DNA from: Nocardioides sp.
Lineage (GTDB): Bacteria > Actinomycetota > Actinomycetes > Propionibacteriales > Nocardioidaceae
Direction of reading: 5' to 3'
DNA: 64,000 nucleotides
Assembly (NCBI RefSeq): GCF_030149505.1
Contig: NZ_JASBRN010000026.1
Coordinates: forward strand, 24,763-88,762
Each line of letters begins with the position of its first letter. The first letter of the stretch is position 1. The translations under genes were made by a program, and so were the position numbers. The notes under the pieces are model-generated. The model was not told the DNA's origin, made no database searches, and saw only the letters and a program-made list of their open reading frames with translations. Positions 23,271-31,934 of the stretch are shown here, piece after piece.

Positions 23271-24818
23271 TCAGGCGGTACGCCGTCGGCGCGCCCCCGC
23301 GCGGTGCAGCAGCAGCCCCGCCAGGGCCGCCGGGGCGAGCAGGGCCAGGCCGGCCGCGCTCCCGGTGCTCTCCGCGCCGGTCGCGAGCCGCGGACGGAGG
23401 TCGCGCGGCTTCAGCGGCTTGACCGTGCCGATGGTGCTGCCGTCGTACCGGAAGACGTCGAAGCCGCGCACGAGGTCGTTGGAGTAGCCGAAGAACGACC
23501 CGTCGCGCTTGATCCTGTTGGTCTTGAACGACCAGGAGTCGGAGTCGGCCATCACGTAGGAGCCGACCTCGGTCATGCCGGCGCCGTCGCCGAAGGCGAG
23601 GTTGAGCGGCCCGGCGAGCGGGTCGGTGGCGGCGTCAGCGAGACCGGAGAGGTCGATGACGCGCACGCCCTGGGCGTACCAGGAGATCGTCATGAGCTGC
23701 TGGCGCTCGTAGATGCGGAGCACGTGGGAGGTGCAGGTCGCCCCGTCCTGGAAGGTGAAGGCCGGGATGAACCAGGCGCCGATCTTGACCGGTGCGGCCT
23801 CGAGGTCACCGGTGATGTCGTAGAGGTGCAGACCGCCGCCGGGGCACTCCAGCGACGCGGCCGCTCCGGCGCGCTCGTCGGTGACCACGAGGATGGTGCG
23901 CTCCACGCCGTCGGAGCCGGTGAGGGTGACGGGGTCGGCCTGGTGGGAGACGTTGACCGCCGGGTCGATGATCTGGCCGATCATCTCCGGGTTCGCCGGG
24001 TCGGTGGTGTCGAGGACCAGCGTCTGGCTCAGGGCCGCGGAGTAGGCCCGGGTGCCGTCGGCACTGAAGGTGATGTCGTGGGACTCCGAGCCGAGCGAGG
24101 TGGGCACGAACGGGATCGGGAAGTCCTGGACGAAGCGCGGCTTCGCCGGGGCGCTGATGTCGTAGATCGTGATGAAGGGCTCCGTGCCCGAGGTCAGCAG
24201 GTCGGAGTTGGAGTTGTAGAGGTACTCCCCGCTCGGGTGGATGGTCATGTTGTGCGAGCCGGCGGCAACGGGCAGGAAGCTCACTGACTGCGGCCGCGTG
24301 GGCTGCGTGAGGTCGACGATGACCGTGCCCGCGTCGTCGGCAGTCAGGTCGAGGTCGCGCCCGCACCGGGACGCGGCGCCCGCCTCGCCGACGCTGCCGT
24401 CGGCGGTGTAGCTGGCCAGGACCCGGCCGCGGTTGGTCCACACCTGGATGTCGCCCTGGGAGATGTCGCAGTCGTAGACCGCGGCGATCCTCGGCTTGCG
24501 CGGCCGGGTGATGTCGACGATCTGCAGCCCCTTCGACAGGGTGCCGGCCAGGGCGTACTCCTTGTCCCCCAGCCGCAGGAACTCGATGTCCGAACCGCCC
24601 TGCGCCTCGCCGGTGTCGTCGTACTGCAGGTTGGCGACGAACTCCATCGCCACGCCCTCGCCCTGGGTCTCCACCCGCTCGCCGCGGGTGTTGGTGGGGA
24701 CGTCGCCGGCCTGGTGGGCCACGGCACCGGGAGCCGCGACCAGCGGGGCCAGGGCGACGAGGGCGACGGCCAGCAGGGAGCGGGCCGAGCGGGCGGTGGG
24801 GCGGGCGGCACGAGACAT
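23271..24818 (-). CDS. Secreted LVIVD-repeat beta-propeller protein
   Basis: A 515-residue surface protein. A signal peptide covers roughly residues 1-34 (Arg-rich start, hydrophobic core, AVAHQAG). The body has LVIVD-type repeats such as GLQIVDITRP, GTVIVDLTQP, FITIYDISAP and TLVLDTTDP, which form a beta-propeller. A C-terminal hydrophobic stretch followed by a basic RRRR tail suggests anchoring in the membrane or wall. The ligand or role is unknown. ATG 24818 follows AAGGA. The longer open frame to 25403 is a shadow of the collagen-like gene. Its neighbour upstream on the same strand ends in a strong terminator, so it probably has its own promoter. Confidence 0.85.
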   Translation of the reverse strand: MSRAARPTARSARSLLAVALVALAPLVAAPGAVAHQAGDVPTNTRGERVETQGEGVAMEFVANLQYDDTGEAQGGSDIEFLRLGDKEYALAGTLSKGLQIVDITRPRKPRIAAVYDCDISQGDIQVWTNRGRVLASYTADGSVGEAGAASRCGRDLDLTADDAGTVIVDLTQPTRPQSVSFLPVAAGSHNMTIHPSGEYLYNSNSDLLTSGTEPFITIYDISAPAKPRFVQDFPIPFVPTSLGSESHDITFSADGTRAYSAALSQTLVLDTTDPANPEMIGQIIDPAVNVSHQADPVTLTGSDGVERTILVVTDERAGAAASLECPGGGLHLYDITGDLEAAPVKIGAWFIPAFTFQDGATCTSHVLRIYERQQLMTISWYAQGVRVIDLSGLADAATDPLAGPLNLAFGDGAGMTEVGSYVMADSDSWSFKTNRIKRDGSFFGYSNDLVRGFDVFRYDGSTIGTVKPLKPRDLRPRLATGAESTGSAAGLALLAPAALAGLLLHRAGARRRRTA

Positions 24819-24866
24819 GGGTGGTCCTTGCGGAGTACGTCGCGGGGTCGGTGCCCCCACAACGCA

Positions 24867-24898
24867 GGACCGCCCCGCGTGGTTACGCGGGGCGGTCC
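24867..24898 (-). terminator. Hairpin terminator after the collagen-like gene
   Basis: A 14-bp stem, GGACCGCCCCGCGT paired with ACGCGGGGCGGTCC, with a four-base GGTT loop lies 55 bases past the stop at 24953 on the minus strand. Confidence 0.75.
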
Positions 24899-24952
24899 GT
24901 GGGTGCTGCGTGCTCGAGCCGGGGCGAGCCGGCTCGAGCGGGTGGCGCTGGG

Positions 24953-25681
24953 TCAGCCGGTGACGATGACGTAGAAGGCCTTGCGGTTGCCGTCGGTGGT
25001 CACCGAGCCGTCCGACAGGCGCGGGGAGACCACGAAGGAGTTGGCGTTCTGGGCGTCGGCCGGGGCGCAGTTGGTCGGGATCGGGACGCCGGTGTTGCCC
25101 ATGAAGTTGCAGCGGCTGACGCTGATCTCGCCCGAGAACTCGGCGTTGGCGTCGGGGCCCGGCGCGCGACCGTTGGTGTTCATGTTGCCGTCCTGGTCGA
25201 CGGTGTTCTGCAGGACGATGCTGGCCACGATGCCGTTGTCGGAGAGGTCCTCGCCGGCGTTGATGTAGACGTTGCCGTTGGCGCGCAGGGCGTTCGAGGG
25301 CTGGCCGTCGGGCGCGGTGTTGGGCAGGGTCGGGTAGGCGGCCACCATCGTGAAGCCACCGGACTGGGCGAGGATCTCGCCGTTGGCGCCGACGAGCAGC
25401 CACCGGCCGACGCCGTCCTCACCCGCGGGACCGGCGGGACCCTGGGGGCCCTCGGGGCCGGCGGGCAGCTGGCCGCCGAAGTCCTTGGCGCGCAGCGAGC
25501 CGTCACGGATGTCCTTGCCGCGCAGGGAGTCGTCGCGGACGTCCTTCGTGGTCACCGTGCCGTCGACGATGTCGCTCCCGCTGATCTGCATGGCGGCGTA
25601 CGACGTGCCGCTCATCGCCACCAGCAGGGCGAAGGAGGAGACGACCATCGAGGCCGAGGGACGGGGGAGGGAGCGCTTCAT
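24953..25681 (-). CDS. Exported protein with short collagen-like segment
   Basis: A 242-residue protein with an N-terminal signal or anchor (VVSSFALLVAMSGTSYA). The next segment has imperfect repeats of the type DGTVTTKDVRDDSL and RDGSLRAKDF, a pattern common in actinobacterial exported proteins. A Gly-x-Pro stretch, GPEGPQGPAGPAG, forms about four collagen-like triplets. The C-terminal 130 residues are a compact domain with two Cys (RCNF and NCAP). Function is unknown. It may be an adhesin or surface oligomer. ATG 25681 follows AAAGG. An upstream start at 25747 would put 22 non-hydrophobic residues before the signal. Confidence 0.75.
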   Translation of the reverse strand: MKRSLPRPSASMVVSSFALLVAMSGTSYAAMQISGSDIVDGTVTTKDVRDDSLRGKDIRDGSLRAKDFGGQLPAGPEGPQGPAGPAGEDGVGRWLLVGANGEILAQSGGFTMVAAYPTLPNTAPDGQPSNALRANGNVYINAGEDLSDNGIVASIVLQNTVDQDGNMNTNGRAPGPDANAEFSGEISVSRCNFMGNTGVPIPTNCAPADAQNANSFVVSPRLSDGSVTTDGNRKAFYVIVTG

Positions 25682-25821
25682 GGTGCACCTTTCCGAGGCG
25701 TGGGTCGGCCGGTCGGCCTGACCTGCATTCGGAGTGGTGCGGGTCACGGATGGGAGCGCTGCTTAACTTTCTTGACGGCCTCCCCGACCGGGCACAGGCG
25801 CCGTAGGCGGGCCCGTCCGTG

Positions 25822-26979
25822 TCACCAGCGGCCACGGGTGCCGATCGCTGCCAGGGCGGTCGTCACCGGGACGGCCGCCACCAGGCCGAGGGTCGCGACG
25901 ACGGAGCGGACGATCTCCTGCGCGACGATCTGGTCGGTGAGCACGCCGCCGAGCGGCTCGCTGTTGGCCACGATGAGGATGAGCAGGGGCAGCGAGGAGC
26001 CGGCGTACGCCAGGACGATGGTGTTGACGACCGAGGCGATGTGCGAGCGGCCGACCCGGGCGCCGGCGCGGTAGAGGTCGCGGCCGCGGTAGTCGGGGTT
26101 GGCGCGGGCGATCTCGGCGACGGTGGCCGCCTGGGTGACCGTGACGTCGTCGAGCACGCCGAGCGAGCCGATCACGATGCCGGCGAGCAGCAGGCCCTCG
26201 AGGTTGACCGAGTAGCTCTGGCCGAGCGCGGTGGAGAGGTCGTCGGTGACCCCGGTGAGGTGCATGGCCGAGACCGCCAGCGCCGACAGGGCGCCGGTGA
26301 GCGCGAGGGCGACGAGGGTCCCGACCACGGCCACCGACGTGGACGGTGAGAACCCGTGGGTGAGGTAGAGGACGGTCAGGGCGATGACCGCGGTGCCCAC
26401 GATGGCGACGACCAGCGGCGGGTCCCCGCCGAGGATGGCGGGCACGACGAAGAGCACCAGCACCAGGAAGGTGACGGCGAGACCGACCAGCGCGCTGAGC
26501 CCGCGCCAGCGGCCGAAGGCGACGAGCGCCACGGCGAACGCGATCCCGAGGATCCACAGCTGGGTGCCGCGCTGGTGGTCCACGACCGCCCAGGTCGTGC
26601 CGTCGGGGGTGTCGGTGGCGATCAGCAGGACGTCGTCGCCCTCGTCGAGCTCCGGGGCACCCTGGCCGTTGGGCAGCGGGACCCGCTCCTGCTCGCCCGC
26701 GCGGTCACCGTCGGTGAAGCGGACGAGCGCGGTGCCGCAGCCGTTGACCTCGCCGGACAGCTCCTCCACGCAGGACTCGGGGGCGATCGCCTCGACGGTG
26801 CCCGCGACCTGGGCCAGGCTGCCGGGCCCGTCCGGGGCCGACACCGGATCCGGCCACATCCACGCCATCGCGACGAGGGAGAGCACCGCCAGCGGGGCGA
26901 TGGCGCCGAGCATCCAGCGGTGCAGGCGGCGCTCCTGGGGCGACAGCGACTCCGCGCGGTGGGAGTGGTGGGCGCCCAT
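25822..26979 (-). CDS. YibE/F family membrane protein
   Basis: A 385-residue polytopic membrane protein of the YibE/F family. After a short His-rich cytoplasmic start (MGAHHSHRAE) and one membrane segment comes an extracytoplasmic domain of roughly 90 residues. About seven further helices include the conserved SLGVLDDVTVTQAATV and YAGSSLPLLIL. The function of the family is not established. The ATG at 26979 is supported by a leaderless -10 TAGGGT seven bases upstream. A longer frame to 27075 would begin inside the divergent promoter. It is divergent from the molybdate operon. Confidence 0.85.
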   Translation of the reverse strand: MGAHHSHRAESLSPQERRLHRWMLGAIAPLAVLSLVAMAWMWPDPVSAPDGPGSLAQVAGTVEAIAPESCVEELSGEVNGCGTALVRFTDGDRAGEQERVPLPNGQGAPELDEGDDVLLIATDTPDGTTWAVVDHQRGTQLWILGIAFAVALVAFGRWRGLSALVGLAVTFLVLVLFVVPAILGGDPPLVVAIVGTAVIALTVLYLTHGFSPSTSVAVVGTLVALALTGALSALAVSAMHLTGVTDDLSTALGQSYSVNLEGLLLAGIVIGSLGVLDDVTVTQAATVAEIARANPDYRGRDLYRAGARVGRSHIASVVNTIVLAYAGSSLPLLILIVANSEPLGGVLTDQIVAQEIVRSVVATLGLVAAVPVTTALAAIGTRGRW

Positions 26980-26986
26980 GGGCCCC

Positions 26987-26992
26987 ACCCTA
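26987..26992 (-). promoter_or_regulatory. Leaderless -10 element TAGGGT of the YibE/F gene
   Basis: On the minus strand TAGGGT is followed by seven bases and then the ATG at 26979. Confidence 0.55.
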
Positions 26993-27075
26993 GGGCCTGC
27001 CACCGCGCCTCCGCGCCCGCCCGCAGTCGCCGCGTCCTCGCCTCGCGATGCTGTACGGGCACGCATCCTCGGCAC

Positions 27076-27081
27076 TAACGT
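27076..27081 (+). promoter_or_regulatory. Leaderless -10 element TAACGT of the molybdate operon
   Basis: TAACGT is followed by seven bases and then the GTG at 27089, the first codon of the HTH-TOBE gene, so the operon transcript is probably leaderless. Confidence 0.5.
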
Positions 27082-27088
27082 GATCTCT

Positions 27089-27496
27089 GTGCCGAAGATG
27101 AGGATCAGGGATGCCGCCGCCTACCTCGGCGTCAGCGACGACACGCTGCGCCGGTGGATCGACGCCGGCACGCTGTCCGCCTCGGTGGACGAGGCCGGCC
27201 GCAAGGTCGTCGACGGGCACGAGCTGGCCCTGGTCGCCCGCACCCACGCCGCTCCTCCACCGCTGCCCGACGGCCTGGCCAGCTCGGCGCGCAACCGGTT
27301 CGTCGGGCTCGTGACCGACATCCGCACCGATCCAGTCATGGCGCAGGTGGAGCTGCAGTGCGGCCCGTTCCGGGTCGTCTCGCTGATGTCCAGCGAGTCC
27401 GTGCGCGACCTCGGCCTGGAGCTCGGGTCGGTGGCCGTGGCGGTCATCAAGTCCACCAACGTCGTCGTCGAGACCCCGCCGGTGGCGGCGCCGTGA
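27089..27496 (+). CDS. HTH-TOBE molybdate-binding regulator
   Basis: A 135-residue two-domain protein. Residues 4-50 form a MerR/excisionase-like helix-turn-helix ([20 protein letters not shown]). Residues 70-130 form a single TOBE/Mop domain ([23 protein letters not shown] to [12 protein letters not shown]) of the type that binds molybdate or tungstate. This is a compact alternative to ModE and is expected to sense molybdate and control modABC. The start is GTG 27089 (leaderless -10 TAACGT). ATG 27098 is a possible alternative. The stop overlaps modA as GTGA, so all four genes form one operon. Confidence 0.88.
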   Translation: MPKMRIRDAAAYLGVSDDTLRRWIDAGTLSASVDEAGRKVVDGHELALVARTHAAPPPLPDGLASSARNRFVGLVTDIRTDPVMAQVELQCGPFRVVSLMSSESVRDLGLELGSVAVAVIKSTNVVVETPPVAAP

Positions 27497-28257
27497 TCCC
27501 GCGCCGGGCAGCGGGGCGGGCAGCACTCGCACTCTCACTCACCGCGGTCCTCTCCACCGCCGCGTGCGGAGGCGAGGAGGGGGAGCGGGTGCTCACCGTC
27601 TACGCCGCCGCCTCGCTCACCTCCACCTTCACCGAGCTCGCCGAGCGGTTCGAGGCCGACAACCCGGGCGTCACCGTCGCGCTGAGCTTCGCTGGCTCCT
27701 CCGACCTGGTCGCGCAGGTCATCAGCGGCGCCCCGGCCGACGTCCTCGCCTCCGCCGACCTGGCGACCATGGACCAGCTCACCGCCGAGGACCTCCAGGG
27801 CTCGGAGCCCGAGGTCTTCGCGACCAACACGCTGCAGATCGCCGTCCCGCCGGACAACCCGGGGGAGGTCTCCGGCCTGGCCGACCTGGCCGAGGAGGAC
27901 CTGGCCGTCGTCGTCTGCGCGCCCGAGGTGCCCTGCGGCGCGGCGGCGGTGGCACTCGCCGGGGAGGCCGGCACCACCCTGGCACCCGACAGCGAGGAGC
28001 AGTCGGTGGCCGACGTGCTTGGGAAGGTGCGGGCCGGGGAGGCCGACGCGGGCCTGGTCTACGTCACCGACGTGGTCGCCGCTGCCAGCGACGTGCTGGG
28101 CATCGACGTGCCGGAGGCCGCGGCCGTGGTCAACGACTACCCCGTGGCCACGGTCGCGGGCAGCGACGAGGCCGAGCTGGCCCAGGCCTTCGTCGACCTG
28201 GTGCTGGGCGAGGAGGGCCGGCAGGTCCTGGCCGACGCGGGGTTCGGCACACCGTGA
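27493..28257 (+). CDS. modA: Molybdate ABC transporter, substrate-binding lipoprotein
   Basis: A 254-residue periplasmic-type binding protein anchored as a lipoprotein. The signal peptide ends in a lipobox STAAC. ModA features follow: [45 protein letters not shown] split by short loops, and [13 protein letters not shown]. It captures molybdate (or tungstate) outside the membrane and delivers it to ModB. GTG 27493 overlaps the regulator stop, and its own stop overlaps modB (GTGA). Confidence 0.94.
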   Translation: MIPRRAAGRAALALSLTAVLSTAACGGEEGERVLTVYAAASLTSTFTELAERFEADNPGVTVALSFAGSSDLVAQVISGAPADVLASADLATMDQLTAEDLQGSEPEVFATNTLQIAVPPDNPGEVSGLADLAEEDLAVVVCAPEVPCGAAAVALAGEAGTTLAPDSEEQSVADVLGKVRAGEADAGLVYVTDVVAAASDVLGIDVPEAAAVVNDYPVATVAGSDEAELAQAFVDLVLGEEGRQVLADAGFGTP

Positions 28258-29078
28258 CTCCGATGCCCCCCAGCACCCGACTGCGTACGACGTGGGGCGG
28301 CAGCGACGTCGGAGTCCCGCGCTGGATCCTCCTCCCCGCCGCCGCGGGGGCGGCGTTCGTGCTGCTCCCGCTGCTCGCGATCGTGCTGCAGGTCGACTGG
28401 CGGGCCTTCCCGTCCCTGGTGACCTCCGAGGCGTCCCGGGCCGCCCTGCTGCTGAGTCTGCGCACCTCGGCGGCCAGCACGGTGCTGTGCGTGCTGCTGG
28501 GTGTCCCGATGGCCACGGCCCTGGCCCGCACCCGCTTCCCGGGGCAGTCGCTGCTGCGCGCCCTGGTGCTGCTGCCGCTCGTGCTGCCGCCCGTCGTCGG
28601 CGGCATCGCCCTGCTCTACACCTTCGGCCGGCGCGGGCTGCTCGGGGAGACCCTGGAGGTCCTGGGCCTGGAGGTGGCCTTCTCGACCGCGGCCGTGGTG
28701 ATGGCGCAGACCTTCGTGGCGCTGCCGTTCCTGGTGGTCAGCCTCGAGGGCGCGCTGCGCACGGCCGGGCACCGCTACGAGATCGTGGCCGCGTCGCTGG
28801 GCGCCCGCCCGACCACCGTCTTCCGCCGGGTCACGCTGCCGCTCGTGCTGCCCGGGCTGGTGTCCGGGGCGGTGCTGGCCTTCGCCCGGGCGCTCGGGGA
28901 GTTCGGCGCGACCATCACCTTCGCCGGCAGTCTCCAGGGCACCACCCGGACGCTGCCGCTGGAGATCTACCTGCGCCGCGAGACCGACGCCGACGCGGCC
29001 GTGGCGCTCTCGCTCGTGCTGGTCGTGGTGGCCGTCGTGGTGATCGGGACCGCCGGGCAGGGTCGGGTGCGCCGATGA
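28254..29078 (+). CDS. modB: Molybdate ABC transporter permease
   Basis: A 274-residue integral membrane permease with about six helices. The coupling loop contains [21 protein letters not shown] and the conserved [13 protein letters not shown] of ModB/CysT-type permeases is present. It forms the channel for the ModA-delivered oxyanion. GTG 28254 overlaps the modA stop. ATG 28263 is an alternative. The 3' end overlaps modC as ATGA. Confidence 0.93.
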   Translation: MTPMPPSTRLRTTWGGSDVGVPRWILLPAAAGAAFVLLPLLAIVLQVDWRAFPSLVTSEASRAALLLSLRTSAASTVLCVLLGVPMATALARTRFPGQSLLRALVLLPLVLPPVVGGIALLYTFGRRGLLGETLEVLGLEVAFSTAAVVMAQTFVALPFLVVSLEGALRTAGHRYEIVAASLGARPTTVFRRVTLPLVLPGLVSGAVLAFARALGEFGATITFAGSLQGTTRTLPLEIYLRRETDADAAVALSLVLVVVAVVVIGTAGQGRVRR

Positions 29079-30133
29079 CCTTCGAGCTGGAGGCCGAGGT
29101 CCCCGAACGCGGGGTCGAGCTGGCGCTGCGCGTCGCGCCCGGGGAGACCGTCGCGCTCCTCGGACCCAACGGCGCGGGCAAGTCCACGGCCCTCGCGGTC
29201 GCGGCCGGCCTGCTCCGACCGGCCCGCGGCCGAGTCGCCCTCGACGGTCGCCCGTTGACAGTCACCGGCGGGGGCGGTCAGCAGGCGTCGTGCGTGCCCC
29301 CGCACGCGCGCCGGATCGCCCTGCTCGCCCAGGACCCGCTGCTCTTCCCGCACTTGGACGTGCGCGCCAACGTCGAGTTCGCGCCCCGCGCGCAGGGTGC
29401 CGGCAGGGCCGCCGCCCGCGAGGCGGCCCAGCGGTGGCTCGCGACGGTCGGCGTCGCCGACCTCGCCGAGCGTCGACCCGGCGAGCTCTCCGGCGGGCAG
29501 GCCCAGCGCGTGGCGCTGGCCCGCGCCCTGGCCGCGGACCCGCTGCTGCTGATGCTCGACGAGCCGATGGCCGCCCTCGACGTGGCCGTGACGCCGGCGG
29601 TGCGCCAGGTGCTGCGCACGGTGCTGGCCGGGCGCAGCGCCCTGCTGGTCACCCACGACGTGCTGGACGCGCTGCTGCTCGCCGACCGGGTCGTGGTGCT
29701 GGAGGACGGCCGGGTCGTGGAGGAGGGCCCCACCTCCGAGGTGCTGTCCCGCCCCCGCAGCGCCTTCGCGGCCCGGATCGCCGGGCTCAACATCCTCACC
29801 GGCACCTGGCGCGAGGGGCGGGTGCACTGCGAGGACGGCTCCGTCGTCGCCGGGATGAGCAGCGACCCCGCGCCGACCACCGGCGCCCGGGCGGTCGCGG
29901 TCTTCTCCCCCGGCGCCGTCTCGGTCTACCGAGAGACACCCGGCGGCAGTCCTCGCACGGTGCTGCACGCCCGGGTCACCCAGATCGAGCCGCACGGCGA
30001 CCGCGTCCGGATCCGCACCACGCGGGCCGCCGCGGACGTGACGCCGCAGGCCGCGGCCGAGCTGGACCTCACCCCCGGCGCCGAGGTGCTGCTGAGCATC
30101 AAGGCCACCGAGATCACCGTCTACCCGGCCTGA
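29075..30133 (+). CDS. modC: Molybdate ABC transporter ATP-binding protein
   Basis: A 352-residue ATPase. The nucleotide-binding domain has Walker [11 protein letters not shown]-loop [12 protein letters not shown], signature [15 protein letters not shown], Walker [14 protein letters not shown] and the H-loop VTHD. A C-terminal TOBE/Mop domain from about residue 290 ([15 protein letters not shown] to [14 protein letters not shown]) allows regulation by the bound anion. A Gly- and Gln-rich insertion with a Cys ([16 protein letters not shown]) before the Q-loop is unusual. It is the last gene of the operon and the last of the GC-richest segment before the compositional change. Confidence 0.93.
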   Translation: MTFELEAEVPERGVELALRVAPGETVALLGPNGAGKSTALAVAAGLLRPARGRVALDGRPLTVTGGGGQQASCVPPHARRIALLAQDPLLFPHLDVRANVEFAPRAQGAGRAAAREAAQRWLATVGVADLAERRPGELSGGQAQRVALARALAADPLLLMLDEPMAALDVAVTPAVRQVLRTVLAGRSALLVTHDVLDALLLADRVVVLEDGRVVEEGPTSEVLSRPRSAFAARIAGLNILTGTWREGRVHCEDGSVVAGMSSDPAPTTGARAVAVFSPGAVSVYRETPGGSPRTVLHARVTQIEPHGDRVRIRTTRAAADVTPQAAAELDLTPGAEVLLSIKATEITVYPA

Positions 30134-30212
30134 CTGCGAGCAGAGCCCGGCAACCGCGGTGGGAGAGCAGACTGGGCCGGTCGTGCTGCTCCGTGAGCCT
30201 CCACCGCTCGGC

Positions 30213-31760
30213 TCAGCTGACGGTGCGCTCTTGGTCAGGCTCCTTGCGTGACGGCGCAAGCTTGAAGCACAAGGCCGCACCGCCCGTCAGCGCCAGACAT
30301 GCCACCCACAGCGCGGCGGAGTAGCCGTCGGCGAAGGAGCCGAGAGCGCTCTGGGCAAGATCCGCTCCCTGTGCGCCGAGCTGGTCGGCCACTCCCAACG
30401 CCTGGGTGAGACCCTCCTCGGCCGTTTCCGCTGCAGACCCAGGCAGCGGCTGCGTCGCGGGGGCGAGCCGGTCGCTGTACACCGCAAGGAGGATGGACGC
30501 GGCGACAGCACTCCCGAGGGCTCCGCCCACCTCCCGAGTGACGTCGTTGACGGCTGCCGACAGCGTGCGGCGGTCCTCCGGCAGACCCTCGATGATGAGG
30601 CTGGTCCCTGGCGTGATGGCCAGCCCGAAGCCGAAGCCGAACACCACGAGAGAGGCTGCGAAGAACCAGAGCGACAGCGAGGCATCTGCCAGTGTCGCGA
30701 ACGACGCGTAGCAGCCTGCCATCAGCAGCATGCCCACAGTCGACATGGCTCGAGCCCCCCACCGTGTCAGGAGGTAAGGCCCGAACCGGGACGCCGGGGC
30801 GATGCCCACGGCCATCGGCAGCAGCCACAGCGCGGACTGCAGAGGAGTCTGCCCCTCGACGTACTGCAACCACTGCGGAGCGAGGAAGAAGAACCCGAAG
30901 GCCGCGAAGAACTGCAGGAACACGAGCAGGCTGCCCGCGGCCACTCCTGGGTGCCTGAAGAGCCGGACGTCGAGCATGGGTCGGTCTAAGCGCAGCTCGA
31001 CGACCACAAAGGCCCCGAGGAGGGCAGTTCCGGCCACGAGGCCGCCCAACGTGAGCGGGTCGGTCCATCCTTGTTCGGGGCCTTCGATGATGCCGTAGAC
31101 GAGCAGGAAGAGGCCGGCGGCCGACAGCACCCCGCCCGCGATGTCCTGCCGCAGATCTGGGTTGCGTGACTGCGGGACGATGACGCCGCAGGCAAGGGCC
31201 GCGAGCACGGCAGCAGCTCCGTAGACCACCTGGATGCTCGACCACCCAGACCCCTCGAGCAACAGCCCTGCGGCGACGATGCCGACCATCGCGCCGGCGC
31301 CGGACACCCCGGCCCACACAGAGATGGCCAGCGAACGCTTGTCCTCGGGATAGGCATCGACCAGCACGGACAGGGTGGCAGGCATGACGGCTGCGGCGCC
31401 CACGCCGGCCAGGCCCCGCAGGGCGATGATGACAACGGGGTCCGTGGTGAGGGCCGAGCCCAGGCTGGCCAGGCCGAAGAGGAGAAGTCCCACGACCAGA
31501 AACGGTCGACGCCCGAACCGATCTGCAGCGAAACCGATGGGCAGCAGAAGAGCCGCGAAGACCAGAGCGTAGGCGTTGACTATCCAGGTGAGCTGGGTCT
31601 GGGTTGCCCCGGTGTCCACCGCCAGGTCCGGCAGAGCGAGGGAGAGCGAGGACGTTGCGCCGATCACCAGAGCCAAGGCGATACACATCACGGAGAGAAG
31701 GAGCCCGAGCCGGGGGGCCTGCCCCCGTCCGACATCGTTCTGCTCGGCGACAAGACTCAT
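30213..31760 (-). CDS. MFS drug-exporter-like transporter (DHA2, 14 helices)
   Basis: A 515-residue major facilitator of the DHA2 type, with about 14 hydrophobic segments. Typical blocks are WIVNAYALVFAALLLPIGFAADRFGRRP (motif A) and RGLAGVGAAAVMPATLSVL (motif C region), and ITPGTSLIIEGLPEDRR in the second half. It probably exports a small hydrophobic compound by proton antiport. I chose ATG 31760, which has GAGGAA upstream. An upstream ATG at 31823 lies at the predicted transcript start for a TAACGT -10 at 31831-31826. It is the first gene in the less GC-rich block, adjacent to a P450. Confidence 0.88.
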   Translation of the reverse strand: MSLVAEQNDVGRGQAPRLGLLLSVMCIALALVIGATSSLSLALPDLAVDTGATQTQLTWIVNAYALVFAALLLPIGFAADRFGRRPFLVVGLLLFGLASLGSALTTDPVVIIALRGLAGVGAAAVMPATLSVLVDAYPEDKRSLAISVWAGVSGAGAMVGIVAAGLLLEGSGWSSIQVVYGAAAVLAALACGVIVPQSRNPDLRQDIAGGVLSAAGLFLLVYGIIEGPEQGWTDPLTLGGLVAGTALLGAFVVVELRLDRPMLDVRLFRHPGVAAGSLLVFLQFFAAFGFFFLAPQWLQYVEGQTPLQSALWLLPMAVGIAPASRFGPYLLTRWGARAMSTVGMLLMAGCYASFATLADASLSLWFFAASLVVFGFGFGLAITPGTSLIIEGLPEDRRTLSAAVNDVTREVGGALGSAVAASILLAVYSDRLAPATQPLPGSAAETAEEGLTQALGVADQLGAQGADLAQSALGSFADGYSAALWVACLALTGGAALCFKLAPSRKEPDQERTVS

Positions 31761-31934
31761 CGGGATCGATTCCTCACTGGCTCGACTACGGGCGGCGCTC
31801 GTGGATTCGATCGCGCTTTCCATAGACGTTAGGCAGACGACGACGAACCGACCGGGTGAGGCGCCCGGCTGGACTCCGGTGGCGCCCCGCCACTGGTGTG
31901 ATCGGACTTCGCGACGTCTGACCTCGGCGTCTGA

